Source: Candidatus Latescibacterota bacterium
GTDB lineage: Bacteria > Latescibacterota > UBA2968
Reading direction: 5' to 3'
NCBI GenBank assembly: GCA_022821275.1
Contig: JAJEDY010000040.1
Location: forward strand, 1-64,000
DNA: 64,000 nt
Made by a program: the position numbers and the translations under genes. The first letter of the stretch is position 1. Each line of letters starts with the position of its first letter. The notes below the pieces were generated by a model that made no database searches, was not told the origin of the DNA, and saw only the letters and a program-made list of their open reading frames with translations. This document shows, one piece after another, positions 1 to 7,837 of this stretch.

Positions 1-177
1 TTGTTTCAGTGGATTGATGATAAAACTGGCATACAAAAAGCCTGTAAGGTGCGATCCTATAACGGGTTACTCGTCCATATCTTTGGACGAATAGCCGCTG
101 CTTGCTTCTTAATCGCTTTTTACTCTTGATTCGCGTTAATATATGTTGAGCAGACCTCTCCTGATGAGCGCAGAGAG
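1..177. other. Gene-free left edge
   Basis: No recognisable gene. Two short open stretches run in from the left edge and stop near positions 92 and 127; either could be the tail of a gene outside the window, and neither translation is recognisable. A 7-bp hairpin (71-77 with 84-90) has no T-run after it, so I do not call it a terminator. The frame of the next gene is open back to 130 but has no earlier start codon. Confidence 0.4.
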
Positions 178-2217
178 GTGGCTTTCCACAGGCGCATTTG
201 GGATAAAAATCCTATCTCAGAGTTAGTTGGAGGGAGAGGGAACATCGATGTTTCTCAAGCGATTAGCAATATAGAGTTTCGTGAGTGGCTGACAGATATG
301 TCTATTCGTACTTTTAGGAGTACTTTGCCCAATCTTCATAGTGCCTTAGAAGAAATTCGCAAAGAACTGGTTGATAGGGTTAATGAATTAGGTGTAAAGA
401 AGAAGCCGTTTGCGAAGGGAACCCGACTATTGGCAGCACTGTTTCCCTATGATTTCACCACATTAGTTTCTGAAGAAAAACTCGACAAGTTTATCAGTAA
501 ATTTAACAAAGCTTTCCCTACTCTGGAAATCAACCCTCAGGGCTCAGTTCCTTACAAGCATCGGCAAATTCTTGACAAGTTAGATGAGGTTGACGACTTC
601 GAATTAGCTTGCCGGATGACGTTACCGTTCCGGCTAATGGATCAGGGCTACCTGACGCCGGAGCCACTATCTACCGACGACTCTGACGAGATGATCGCCC
701 CACAGAACATCATCCTCTACGGCCCGCCGGGCACTGGCAAGACCTATAGCACAACCCAAAAGGCAATCAAGTTGATTTTGGGGAAAGGCAAAAAGCTTGA
801 TTCAGATGAGATCAAATCCCAATTTCGAGAATATCAAAAAGAAGGACAAATAGAGTTCGTTACGTTCCATCAGTCCTACGGGTACGAGGAATTTGTCGAG
901 GGGCTTCGGCCTGTCCTTGACGATACCAAGGGCGGTGATGTCCACTACGAGCTACATGATGGCGTCTTTAAGCGAATTGCTCTGCAAGCTGCCGCCGAAG
1001 GGATAAACTACGACTTCGACTTCCTATGGAATCAGTTGGTAGCGGAGATTAAGGAAACCGATGAATATGTTGTCGAAAGCAAAGGTCGAGGCAAACGCAA
1101 AGGCAATCTCTATAAGCTCTCGCTCGCTCCGAATAGCGAGACTATCCAGGCCCAAAACATAGATGACCAAAACCTTTCGCCTTTGCAGGCTAGTAGGAAG
1201 AATAGCGAAGAACTTTGGAAAAACTGCAAAAAAGATCCAAAGGAACTGACAACTACTTTTATCTCTGATATCGTTGGGCTCAATGTCCATCACACACTCA
1301 TGTGGATCGTTTACAAATGCCTATGGGAGTTGAGTCGCAGCTTGGTACAGAAGGCCATAGACGATCATGTGCAGTTCAAGTTCGATAGCAGCAAACAATA
1401 CGTGCTCATCATTGACGAGATCAACCGAGGCAATGTGAGCAAGATTCTCGGTGAATTGATTACTTTGCTTGAACCAGACAAGCGAATCGGAGCCGATAAT
1501 GAGCTAATATTAAAACTTCCCTACTCGCAGGCGCGTTTTGGCGTTCCGCCGAACCTGCGCATCCTTGGCACAATGAACACGGCTGATCGCTCCATTGCCC
1601 TGATGGATGTGGCGTTGAGAAGGCGTTTCACATTTGAAGAGCGAATGCCAGATACAAATGTTCTCGAGGAAGAACTGACTCGCAAATTGCCGGATGAGCA
1701 ACAACCTCTCACCGAGTTAGTTGTTGATCTGTTCAATACCTTAAATGAAAGAATCCGGTTCCTATATGACCAAGATCATCAACTCGGACACTCTTATTTT
1801 TTAAATGTGAACAGCCTGGAGGACCTGCGAGGCGTCTTTGTGGACCGGGTGCTTCCCCTCTTGCAGGAGTATTTCTACGGGGACTGGTACAAGATATGCA
1901 CTGTTCTCGGCTGTCCTTACGACGAGGATGGTAAAAAAAGGTCAAACAACGATCATCCGATTGTGGAAGCCGAGAAGTTTGGAGAAGTAGATACACTCGG
2001 TTTTGATCAGGATGAGTACGAAGATCGGGTGGATTTTACGATCTCAGCAAATTTCTTGGGAGACACAATGACTGACAAGGACCTTGGCCGTATATTTCTC
2101 GGAGTGTTACCTGACAAATTTGACAAATCTGGTGACCGCCTTGCAGGTTTGATAGGCAATGGACCCTCGTCGGATAATGAAGAAGGCGGTGAGGACGAGT
2201 CAGAGGACAATCAGTGA
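178..2217 (+). CDS. mcrB: McrB-type AAA+ GTPase of a modification-dependent restriction system
   Basis: 679 aa. This is the motor subunit of an McrBC-like system, in which a GTP-driven AAA+ ring translocates DNA and activates the McrC nuclease at modified cytosines. Visible motifs are Walker A GPPGTGKT (about residues 182-189), a Walker B segment ending IDEINRG (about 412-418), the McrB-type sensor GTMNTADRS (about 464) and an arginine-rich ALRRRF. The first ~170 residues should hold the DNA-recognition domain but match no reader domain I recognise. The GTG start follows a weak purine stretch and is the only start after the stop at 127-129. The stop overlaps the next start by 4 bp (GTGA), as is usual for mcrBC. 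The motor assignment is firm; which modification is recognised is unknown. Confidence 0.88.
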   Translation: MAFHRRIWDKNPISELVGGRGNIDVSQAISNIEFREWLTDMSIRTFRSTLPNLHSALEEIRKELVDRVNELGVKKKPFAKGTRLLAALFPYDFTTLVSEEKLDKFISKFNKAFPTLEINPQGSVPYKHRQILDKLDEVDDFELACRMTLPFRLMDQGYLTPEPLSTDDSDEMIAPQNIILYGPPGTGKTYSTTQKAIKLILGKGKKLDSDEIKSQFREYQKEGQIEFVTFHQSYGYEEFVEGLRPVLDDTKGGDVHYELHDGVFKRIALQAAAEGINYDFDFLWNQLVAEIKETDEYVVESKGRGKRKGNLYKLSLAPNSETIQAQNIDDQNLSPLQASRKNSEELWKNCKKDPKELTTTFISDIVGLNVHHTLMWIVYKCLWELSRSLVQKAIDDHVQFKFDSSKQYVLIIDEINRGNVSKILGELITLLEPDKRIGADNELILKLPYSQARFGVPPNLRILGTMNTADRSIALMDVALRRRFTFEERMPDTNVLEEELTRKLPDEQQPLTELVVDLFNTLNERIRFLYDQDHQLGHSYFLNVNSLEDLRGVFVDRVLPLLQEYFYGDWYKICTVLGCPYDEDGKKRSNNDHPIVEAEKFGEVDTLGFDQDEYEDRVDFTISANFLGDTMTDKDLGRIFLGVLPDKFDKSGDRLAGLIGNGPSSDNEEGGEDESEDNQ

Positions 2218-3542
2218 AACCTTTTGTCATACAGGAGCATACGAAAATCGTCCGAAGGGGCGGAGAAGGTGCGCCCCAATCAGTTCCAGGCATTAAATGG
2301 CTTGAACAGCGTCTCTATGATCGGCTCAAGCGATACGATCAACGCGGACGTGCCGAGAAAGACCGCGTGTTTTCGTGGGGCGACCGCAGTGCCCGAACAA
2401 CTCAGTGGGTCGGTGTTATCCAGGTACCGGGCTTGCAAGTCGAAATACTTCCCAAGATAGACGAGAAGGATGAAAAAGAAATTCAGGCGCGTAGTAATTT
2501 GCTTTACATGCTCTCTGTCGCCGGTCAAGTGCCGGTGCGGGAACGCGACGTTGCACGCTTAGCCAGTCGCAAGGCATCGCTCTCTGAGACTCTTGCGGCC
2601 ATCTTCGCGGATCGGCTCCGCCGTGAATTGCTACGCGGCCCTGAGCGAGCCTATATACATCGGGAGGAAAATCTTCGAAAGTTCAAGGGCAAATTGCTGA
2701 TCGCTCAACAAGTGCGCCACAACGCAGCGCACCGCGAGCGGTTCTTCTGTCGGTTTGATGAGTTCTCCGAAGACACGTTGATGAACCGCATCTTTCGCGC
2801 CGCGTGCCGAGTCCTGCTTAACGCCACGCACACCCCATCGACGCAGGACAGGTTGCGGCATTGCCTACTTTTGCTTGATGGCGTTGAGGATGTGTTTGTC
2901 CAAAACGAGTTGTTTGACCAGATAACCATTACGCGACAGAACGAGCGTTTCGCCGATGTGCTTCACTTCTGCCGACTGATTTTGCAGGGACTTTCCCCTA
3001 CGGTTCAAGCGGGAAGAGAGCGCAGCTTTTCACTACTGTTTGACATGAACCGCGTCTTTGAAGACTTCATAGCAGCCTTTCTCAAGAAACAAGTGATGCC
3101 CCTCTTCAATAATGAATACCGTCTTTATTCTCAGGCTAAAAGCCAACAGCGACATTTAATGAATAGAGATACTGACCAAGGTGGTGTGCTACTGCTGAAG
3201 CCCGATATTCTGATCAAGTCCAAGGCCTCGAATGGCGGCCAACAATTCGTTTTGGATACAAAATGGAAACAATTTTCAGGCAAGGTTGGAAGAAACGATC
3301 TGTACCAGATCTACGCTTACACAAAGAGATATGAGTGTCAGCGTAGCGTTCTCCTCTACCCTCAAGTTTCTGAGGCTAAGTGTCTCGACTTCGATATTAT
3401 TATGGGTACCGATGGGGCTAAAACCGGCGAACAGGTTGGTGTACGGTTTGTCAATCTCCGCCGCGACCTGCATAATAAACGCTCAGATAGAGATGCGCTT
3501 GCTTGTGAGCTCAAGCATATCGTGCAAGAGGGATTCCCTTAA
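2214..3542 (+). CDS. mcrC: McrC-type nuclease subunit
   Basis: 442 aa. Partner of the preceding McrB-like motor: McrC proteins stimulate the McrB GTPase and carry the PD-(D/E)xK nuclease that cuts DNA. The C-terminal third shows KPDILI (Asp at about residue 331) and then LDTKWK (Asp 348, Lys 350), the expected catalytic spacing. The N-terminal half fits the beta-rich McrC/DUF2357-type region. It starts with GTG inside the mcrB stop, so the two are translationally coupled. Length is typical and no damage is visible. Confidence 0.87.
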   Translation: MKPFVIQEHTKIVRRGGEGAPQSVPGIKWLEQRLYDRLKRYDQRGRAEKDRVFSWGDRSARTTQWVGVIQVPGLQVEILPKIDEKDEKEIQARSNLLYMLSVAGQVPVRERDVARLASRKASLSETLAAIFADRLRRELLRGPERAYIHREENLRKFKGKLLIAQQVRHNAAHRERFFCRFDEFSEDTLMNRIFRAACRVLLNATHTPSTQDRLRHCLLLLDGVEDVFVQNELFDQITITRQNERFADVLHFCRLILQGLSPTVQAGRERSFSLLFDMNRVFEDFIAAFLKKQVMPLFNNEYRLYSQAKSQQRHLMNRDTDQGGVLLLKPDILIKSKASNGGQQFVLDTKWKQFSGKVGRNDLYQIYAYTKRYECQRSVLLYPQVSEAKCLDFDIIMGTDGAKTGEQVGVRFVNLRRDLHNKRSDRDALACELKHIVQEGFP

Positions 3543-3556
3543 GAAGACGGGAGTTC

Positions 3557-3781
3557 GTGATGACCAGACAGTTGACAGCAATTATCGAACGCGAAGGCGA
3601 TGGCTATGTCGCTCTCTGCCCTGAGTTGGATATCGCGAGTGAGGGAACAACCGTGGCTGGAGCGCGGGAAAATTTGAAGGAGGCATTGGAATTGTTTTTT
3701 GAGACGGCATCAGCCGTTGAAATCCAGCAACGGTTGCACGAGGAAGTGTATGTAACGCAGGTGGAGATCGCAGTTGCTTAA
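3557..3781 (+). CDS. HicB-like antitoxin-type protein, without HicA
   Basis: 74 aa (73 if the ATG at 3560 is used instead of GTG 3557). It begins with the HicB RNase H-like fold pattern: a short strand, then an acidic GDGYVALCPEL segment and a helix GARENLKEALELFF. HicB proteins neutralise the HicA mRNA interferase. No HicA-like dsRBD reading frame lies on either side; the next gene is a UPF0175 antitoxin. It may be a solitary HicB or a remnant of a HicAB pair. It lies 14 bp after mcrC and could be co-transcribed with it. Confidence 0.75.
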   Translation: MMTRQLTAIIEREGDGYVALCPELDIASEGTTVAGARENLKEALELFFETASAVEIQQRLHEEVYVTQVEIAVA

Positions 3782-3836
3782 ACTTCGATATGAGGCGGAT
3801 ACATATGGATATCTTGGTCAATCAGGAGAGAATGCT

Positions 3837-4088
3837 ATGGTAACGGTCACTTTTGAACTGCCAGAAGATGTGCTTTCGTCGGTAAGGAAAGATCCTGATC
3901 ATTTCGCTCAGGAATTGCGTTTGGCTGCTGCTGTGAAATGGTACGAGATGGGAGAGGTTTCCCAAAGCAGGGCGGCAGAGATTGCGGGACTATCCCGCAG
4001 TGAGTTCATAGAGGCATTGGGCCGATTTGAGGTTCCAGTATTCCAATACAGCGTGGACGAAATCGCAGAGGAAGTAAACCGTGAGTGA
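3837..4088 (+). CDS. UPF0175 family protein, predicted antitoxin of a DUF3368 toxin
   Basis: 83 aa. Helix-turn-helix-type small protein. The central AAEIAGLSRSEFIEALGRFEVPVF pattern (split here by eye into helix and strand) is typical of UPF0175, which usually precedes a DUF3368 PIN-like protein and is considered its antitoxin. The frame is open back to 3774, but ATG 3837 has a GGAGAG ribosome site ~6 bp upstream and gives the family N-terminus (VTVTFELPEDV). It overlaps the next gene by 8 bp. Confidence 0.8.
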   Translation: MVTVTFELPEDVLSSVRKDPDHFAQELRLAAAVKWYEMGEVSQSRAAEIAGLSRSEFIEALGRFEVPVFQYSVDEIAEEVNRE

Positions 4089-4575
4089 AGGTTGGGTGCT
4101 CGATGCCTCGCCGATCATTACCCTTGCCAAAGTTGGTCATCTGGACCTGCTTTTGGAAGTGGCACCCGATATAGGTATTCCACTGGCAGTTTTTAGAGAA
4201 ATCACGGCAGGTCCAGAGGATGATCCTGGGCGTCGTGCCCTGGAAAGTGGATGGGGCAAAAGGTTGGGTGGTGGATCTCGTATCCATCCCGAAGTCCTGG
4301 GCTGGAGTCTGGGGGCAGGGGAGACCGAGGTGCTTTCCGTTGCTCTGGAAAAAACTGGCAGGACAGCAGTTATAGATGACGCTACTGCTCGGGCATGTGC
4401 CCGTTCACTGGGTGTACCCGTTATCGGGACGCTCGGGGTTGTACTTCGTGCGAAAAGACGGGGATTGGTTACATCAGCGTCTGAAATTATCCGAGAGTTG
4501 CGCTATGCAGGTCTATATCTCGACGATCAATTTGTCCGCGCCGTGCTCAAACAGGTCGTTGGAGAGGATTGGTAA
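4081..4575 (+). CDS. DUF3368 PIN-like protein, predicted toxin
   Basis: 164 aa. PIN-superfamily fold: the N-terminal strand LDASPIITLAKVG carries the first acidic residue. GAGETEVLSVALE and VIDDATARACARSLGVPVIGTLGVV supply the other conserved acidic positions and the DUF3368-type glycine motif. PIN proteins are usually Mg-dependent RNases; activity in DUF3368 members is inferred. GTG start inside the end of the UPF0175 gene indicates coupling. A second such pair is at 18.8-19.5 kb. Confidence 0.78.
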   Translation: MSEGWVLDASPIITLAKVGHLDLLLEVAPDIGIPLAVFREITAGPEDDPGRRALESGWGKRLGGGSRIHPEVLGWSLGAGETEVLSVALEKTGRTAVIDDATARACARSLGVPVIGTLGVVLRAKRRGLVTSASEIIRELRYAGLYLDDQFVRAVLKQVVGEDW

Positions 4576-4608
4576 TAAGTAGCATTGGCAAAGTAAGAGG
4601 AGTGAGCT

Positions 4609-4836
4609 GTGCAGCATCGTCATTTAAACCATCAACGCTTTACGCTCGCCGCTATAGACGATGTAATTCGTCGTGGTCGCTGGGACGATTGGGCTGAGTT
4701 GCGCCGTGCGGCTCTTGAAGACCCTGCCTTGCTCGACAAGATTGAGCGCGTTTGTGCCCATTGCGTTGCTGATCCATATGCTCAGCGTCATCATTTTTGG
4801 ATGAACTATGTCAAAAAACACCGCGACACTTCCTGA
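4609..4836 (+). CDS. Small hypothetical protein upstream of AbiEii-like gene
   Basis: 75 aa, GTG start behind AGGAG. Basic, histidine-rich (QHRHLNHQRF at the start, QRHHFWMNYVKKH at the end) and predicted helical. I do not recognise the family. It overlaps the following AbiEii-like gene by 29 bp, so the pair looks coupled; it might be the cognate small partner of that gene. Confidence 0.55.
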   Translation: MQHRHLNHQRFTLAAIDDVIRRGRWDDWAELRRAALEDPALLDKIERVCAHCVADPYAQRHHFWMNYVKKHRDTS

Positions 4837-5308
4837 ATGGGACCGTGTACTCGGCAGCCTTGACGGAATTGAGACGGGTGTGCGTCAACTGATCCGCGGC
4901 GAGCCTCTGGAAACGACGACACTCCAACATCAGGGCGCGATGTTGACCATTCCAACTCGAGCGGAAATACTCCGCATCAAAGGCGTGCTGATTCTCAAAC
5001 GCAACGCGACACGCGACTATATCGACTTTGCTGCACTCGCACACCAGATGGGCGACCAGGCCATAGCAGAGGCCCTGCGACCTTTCGACAGGTTGTACCG
5101 CCAGGACAGTGGGGAATCCGCATTGCAACAATTACAGGTGCAACTCTCAAATCCCTTGCCCTACGACTTAGAGGATACGGAACTTTCCGAATACAAGGAC
5201 CTTGCTACGCAGTGGCATGACTGGAACGCGGTGACAGCGGTTTGCACCCATGTCGCGGTTGTTGTTTTTGATTATACCTGTGAACAGAATGATTCGGTCC
5301 AGCCCTGA
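4808..5308 (+). CDS. AbiEii/DUF1814-like protein lacking the nucleotidyltransferase core
   Basis: 166 aa. The segment IPTRAEILRIKGVLILKRNATRDYIDFAALA (about residues 48-80) matches the part of AbiEii/DUF1814-type proteins that follows the nucleotidyltransferase active site. The usual N-terminal GG..(S/R)-x(n)-DxD nucleotide-binding core is absent from this frame and from the preceding small gene. It is therefore either an N-terminally truncated toxin, a stand-alone helper domain, or a diverged form. Start ATG is inside the previous gene; the stop overlaps the next start (TGATG). Confidence 0.5.
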   Translation: MSKNTATLPEWDRVLGSLDGIETGVRQLIRGEPLETTTLQHQGAMLTIPTRAEILRIKGVLILKRNATRDYIDFAALAHQMGDQAIAEALRPFDRLYRQDSGESALQQLQVQLSNPLPYDLEDTELSEYKDLATQWHDWNAVTAVCTHVAVVVFDYTCEQNDSVQP

Positions 5309-5763
5309 TGTTACCCAATTTAACCGTGCGTCCAGCGCATGATTCTGATAGAATTGCAATTAATGAATTAGTGAAGACGATTGGACCACAATGCGTTGTG
5401 GAGTTTTCAGATGGACGTGCATCCATAGATGTGGAGCAGACACTCGTGGCTGTGCAGGGCGATTGTGTGATTGGGTTTGTGGCGTGGATGCAGGATGAGA
5501 TGCAGGCTGTAATTGTGGGACTCGGAGTGCGTGACACGCATCGGCGCTTTGGTGTGGCAATGCAGTTGGTCAATGCACTGACAGAGCATTTGCGGGAGGC
5601 GGGGTTGCGGTTGTTGGAGGTGGTTGTGCCATGCGATAGGGCAGGCGCGATGGCAGTGTTTGACTCGGTGGGGTTCAGGAGGTTGGGGCGCAGTGCTGCG
5701 GACTGCGTTACATTTGAGTATCGCTTGTGGGGGCGCAGAAATCGGGCAGATGGATTTGCGTGA
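5308..5763 (+). CDS. GNAT-family N-acetyltransferase
   Basis: 151 aa. Acetyl-CoA-dependent acyltransferase fold. The beta4 strand and pyrophosphate-binding loop are seen at VIVGLGVRDTHRRFGVAMQLV (about residues 70-90; loop RRFGVA) and the C-terminal AMAVFDSVGFRRLG motif is typical of GNAT enzymes. The substrate cannot be told. Its ATG overlaps the stop of the AbiEii-like gene by 1 bp; GNATs beside toxin genes are sometimes toxins themselves, but this one has no obvious ribbon-helix-helix partner. Confidence 0.82.
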   Translation: MLPNLTVRPAHDSDRIAINELVKTIGPQCVVEFSDGRASIDVEQTLVAVQGDCVIGFVAWMQDEMQAVIVGLGVRDTHRRFGVAMQLVNALTEHLREAGLRLLEVVVPCDRAGAMAVFDSVGFRRLGRSAADCVTFEYRLWGRRNRADGFA

Positions 5764-5776
5764 TCTGTTGTAAGCT

Positions 5777-5831
5777 ATAACAGGAGGTGAGAGATGCGCG
5801 GTTGCCGGTTGCATCTTTTGCCTCCTGTTAT
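5777..5831 (+). promoter_or_regulatory. Long hairpin leader between GNAT and DUF6785 genes
   Basis: An 11-bp perfect stem (5777-5787 with 5821-5831) encloses a second 6-bp stem (5792-5797 with 5811-5816). The left arm contains AGGAGGTGA and the right arm the complementary CCTCCT, so any ribosome site here is masked. No T-run follows, which argues against a simple terminator. The masked site sits ahead of ATG 5794, which opens a 55-codon frame overlapping the start of the next gene out of frame. Confidence 0.5.
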
Positions 5832-5876
5832 TAGTTTGGTGTCTGATGTCAGGCTGGTGATTGAGAAAGGTAGATT

Positions 5877-7832
5877 ATGGCTGAAGTACAAGCCTCAAAT
5901 ACAACAGATGTGGCAACGCGCGAGGGCATTACGCTCAGGGCTGTTCTTTTTGGGTTGGTGATCGTGCTGTGGATTGCATTTTGGAATACGCATGCCGAGT
6001 ATATCGCCCATACATCGCGTATGAATATCAGCCATTTTCCGATGGTATTGTTGTGTACCTATGTGCTGGTGGTGTTGCTGAATCAGCTAATGCGCTGGAT
6101 AATGCCCCGGTATGCGCTGTGTCAAACCGAGTTGCTGGTGGTATTGGCGATGGGGCTTTTGGGCGCGGCCATTCCCGCTTATGGTTTGACGAGTTTTTTC
6201 TTAGGCATGATTTCGGTGCCGCATTATCTGGCGACGCCCGAAAATCAATGGTCGGAATTTGTCCATCCGCATTTGCCCGATTGGCTGGTGCCGAGCAATG
6301 AAGGCCACGCCATGCGATGGCTTTACGAGGGCCTGCCTGCGGGGCAGTCCATTCCCTGGGATGTGTGGGTTGTGCCGCTGTTCTGGTGGCTGAGCGTTGT
6401 TGCGGCCATTGTTCTGGCGTCTATCGCACTTTCGAGTATGTTGCGGAAACAGTGGTCGGAGCACGAGCGCGTGGCCTATCCCGTGCTCGGACCGCCCGTC
6501 GATCTGGCCTCAGCGGCTGACGCGCCAAAGCGAGAAGGCATTTTGTACAATCGGTTGTTCTGGATTGGATGCGGCCTGATTTTTTTTGTGAAGGCGTGGA
6601 ATATTATGTCGTATTTCAACCCCGGTATTCCCATTATCTGGCTGGGACAGCAGTGGTTTTACTTTGCTCGATTTTATCCCCCACAGCATACAGGGGTGAA
6701 TTTTTTTACGATTGGCTTTGCGTATTTTGCCAATGTGGATGTGTTGTTTTCCATTCTGGCCTTTCATCTTTTGTATCTCAATGAGATTGCTTTTTTTCGC
6801 AGGATTGGGTTCACATTGTCGGCCAAAACAGGTCCCGGCGATGCAGTGGCTGGTTTGCAAAGTGCCGGGGCATTTATCGCTCTGGTCTTCTGGACATTTT
6901 GGACTGCGCGGCTGCATTTGAAGGATGTGTTTCGCAAGGCTTTGTGGGGCGATGATGAGGTGGATGATTCGGGTGAGTTGATGTCGCATCGCATGGCGGT
7001 TATTTCGCTTGGGATCAGCGTGTTGTTCTTGCTGTTGTGGTTGCGCACTATGGGATTGGAATGGAAATTTGCGTGTCTATTAACTTTGGGTTTGTTCATT
7101 GCTTATGTTGGGCTTGCCCGGGTGATTGCCGAAACGGGTGTGGTGTATATGAGCATGCCGATCAACGAGGCAGGGTTTGCAGGTTTGTTTTTTCATCCGG
7201 CAGATTATTCGGCGGGAGCACGAACGTCGATCACGTTGTTTTCTGCCCTGCGTTGCCAGAGCAAGGCGATGTTTATGGTGCCTCTGGTTCACATTGCCAG
7301 GTTGGGTGAGTTGATTCAGCAGCAAAGGGGACGTTTGTTGCTGGTCGTGCTTGTGACGCTTGTCGTCGGGATCGGTGGTACGATAATTCTGACGATTTTC
7401 TTGAGTTATACATACGGCGCGTATAATTTTAATGATCTTCCATTTACGCGCTATCCGCCACGCGTGTACGACGCTCTGGTCAAAGCGTTAAAAGAAGTGC
7501 CCGAATACCAACCTGAACGCTATTTGTTTTTAGGGGCTGGGATGGTCATTTTTAGTGTTATGAGTGTTTTGCGGTATCGCTTTACATGGTGGCCCCTGCA
7601 TCCTATGGGGATGATTGTGCCGGTTGGGCACGCGATGCATTCGACGATGTCCATTTTGATTGCGTGGAGTGCCAAAGCCATTATTCTTCGCATTGGAGGT
7701 GCTTCGCTTTATCAGCGTAGCAGGCCCTTTTTTGTCGGGATGCTGGTGGGGTATGGGCTTGCCGTGTTCACGTCCTATGTGGTGGATCAAATCTGGTTTC
7801 CCGGACGCGGGCATCACATGCATTCGTGGTAG
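5877..7832 (+). CDS. DUF6785/DUF6784-type polytopic membrane protein
   Basis: 651 aa, at least 12 hydrophobic segments from residue ~20 to ~640. Matches the DUF6785/DUF6784 architecture, a large inner-membrane protein with a conserved C-terminal AKAIILRIGGASLYQR-type block followed by a last helix and a WFPGRGHH tail. Its function is not established; relation to oligopeptide-transporter-type carriers is possible but unproven. ATG follows GAAAGG. A paralogue is encoded at 49591-51549. Here it precedes a flippase and sugar dehydrogenases, which suggests transport of a carbohydrate-related substrate. Confidence 0.75.
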   Translation: MAEVQASNTTDVATREGITLRAVLFGLVIVLWIAFWNTHAEYIAHTSRMNISHFPMVLLCTYVLVVLLNQLMRWIMPRYALCQTELLVVLAMGLLGAAIPAYGLTSFFLGMISVPHYLATPENQWSEFVHPHLPDWLVPSNEGHAMRWLYEGLPAGQSIPWDVWVVPLFWWLSVVAAIVLASIALSSMLRKQWSEHERVAYPVLGPPVDLASAADAPKREGILYNRLFWIGCGLIFFVKAWNIMSYFNPGIPIIWLGQQWFYFARFYPPQHTGVNFFTIGFAYFANVDVLFSILAFHLLYLNEIAFFRRIGFTLSAKTGPGDAVAGLQSAGAFIALVFWTFWTARLHLKDVFRKALWGDDEVDDSGELMSHRMAVISLGISVLFLLLWLRTMGLEWKFACLLTLGLFIAYVGLARVIAETGVVYMSMPINEAGFAGLFFHPADYSAGARTSITLFSALRCQSKAMFMVPLVHIARLGELIQQQRGRLLLVVLVTLVVGIGGTIILTIFLSYTYGAYNFNDLPFTRYPPRVYDALVKALKEVPEYQPERYLFLGAGMVIFSVMSVLRYRFTWWPLHPMGMIVPVGHAMHSTMSILIAWSAKAIILRIGGASLYQRSRPFFVGMLVGYGLAVFTSYVVDQIWFPGRGHHMHSW

Positions 7833-7837
7833 GGGAT

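Noticed and set aside
71-90. 7-bp hairpin as terminator of an upstream gene
   Set aside because: No T-run follows the stem.
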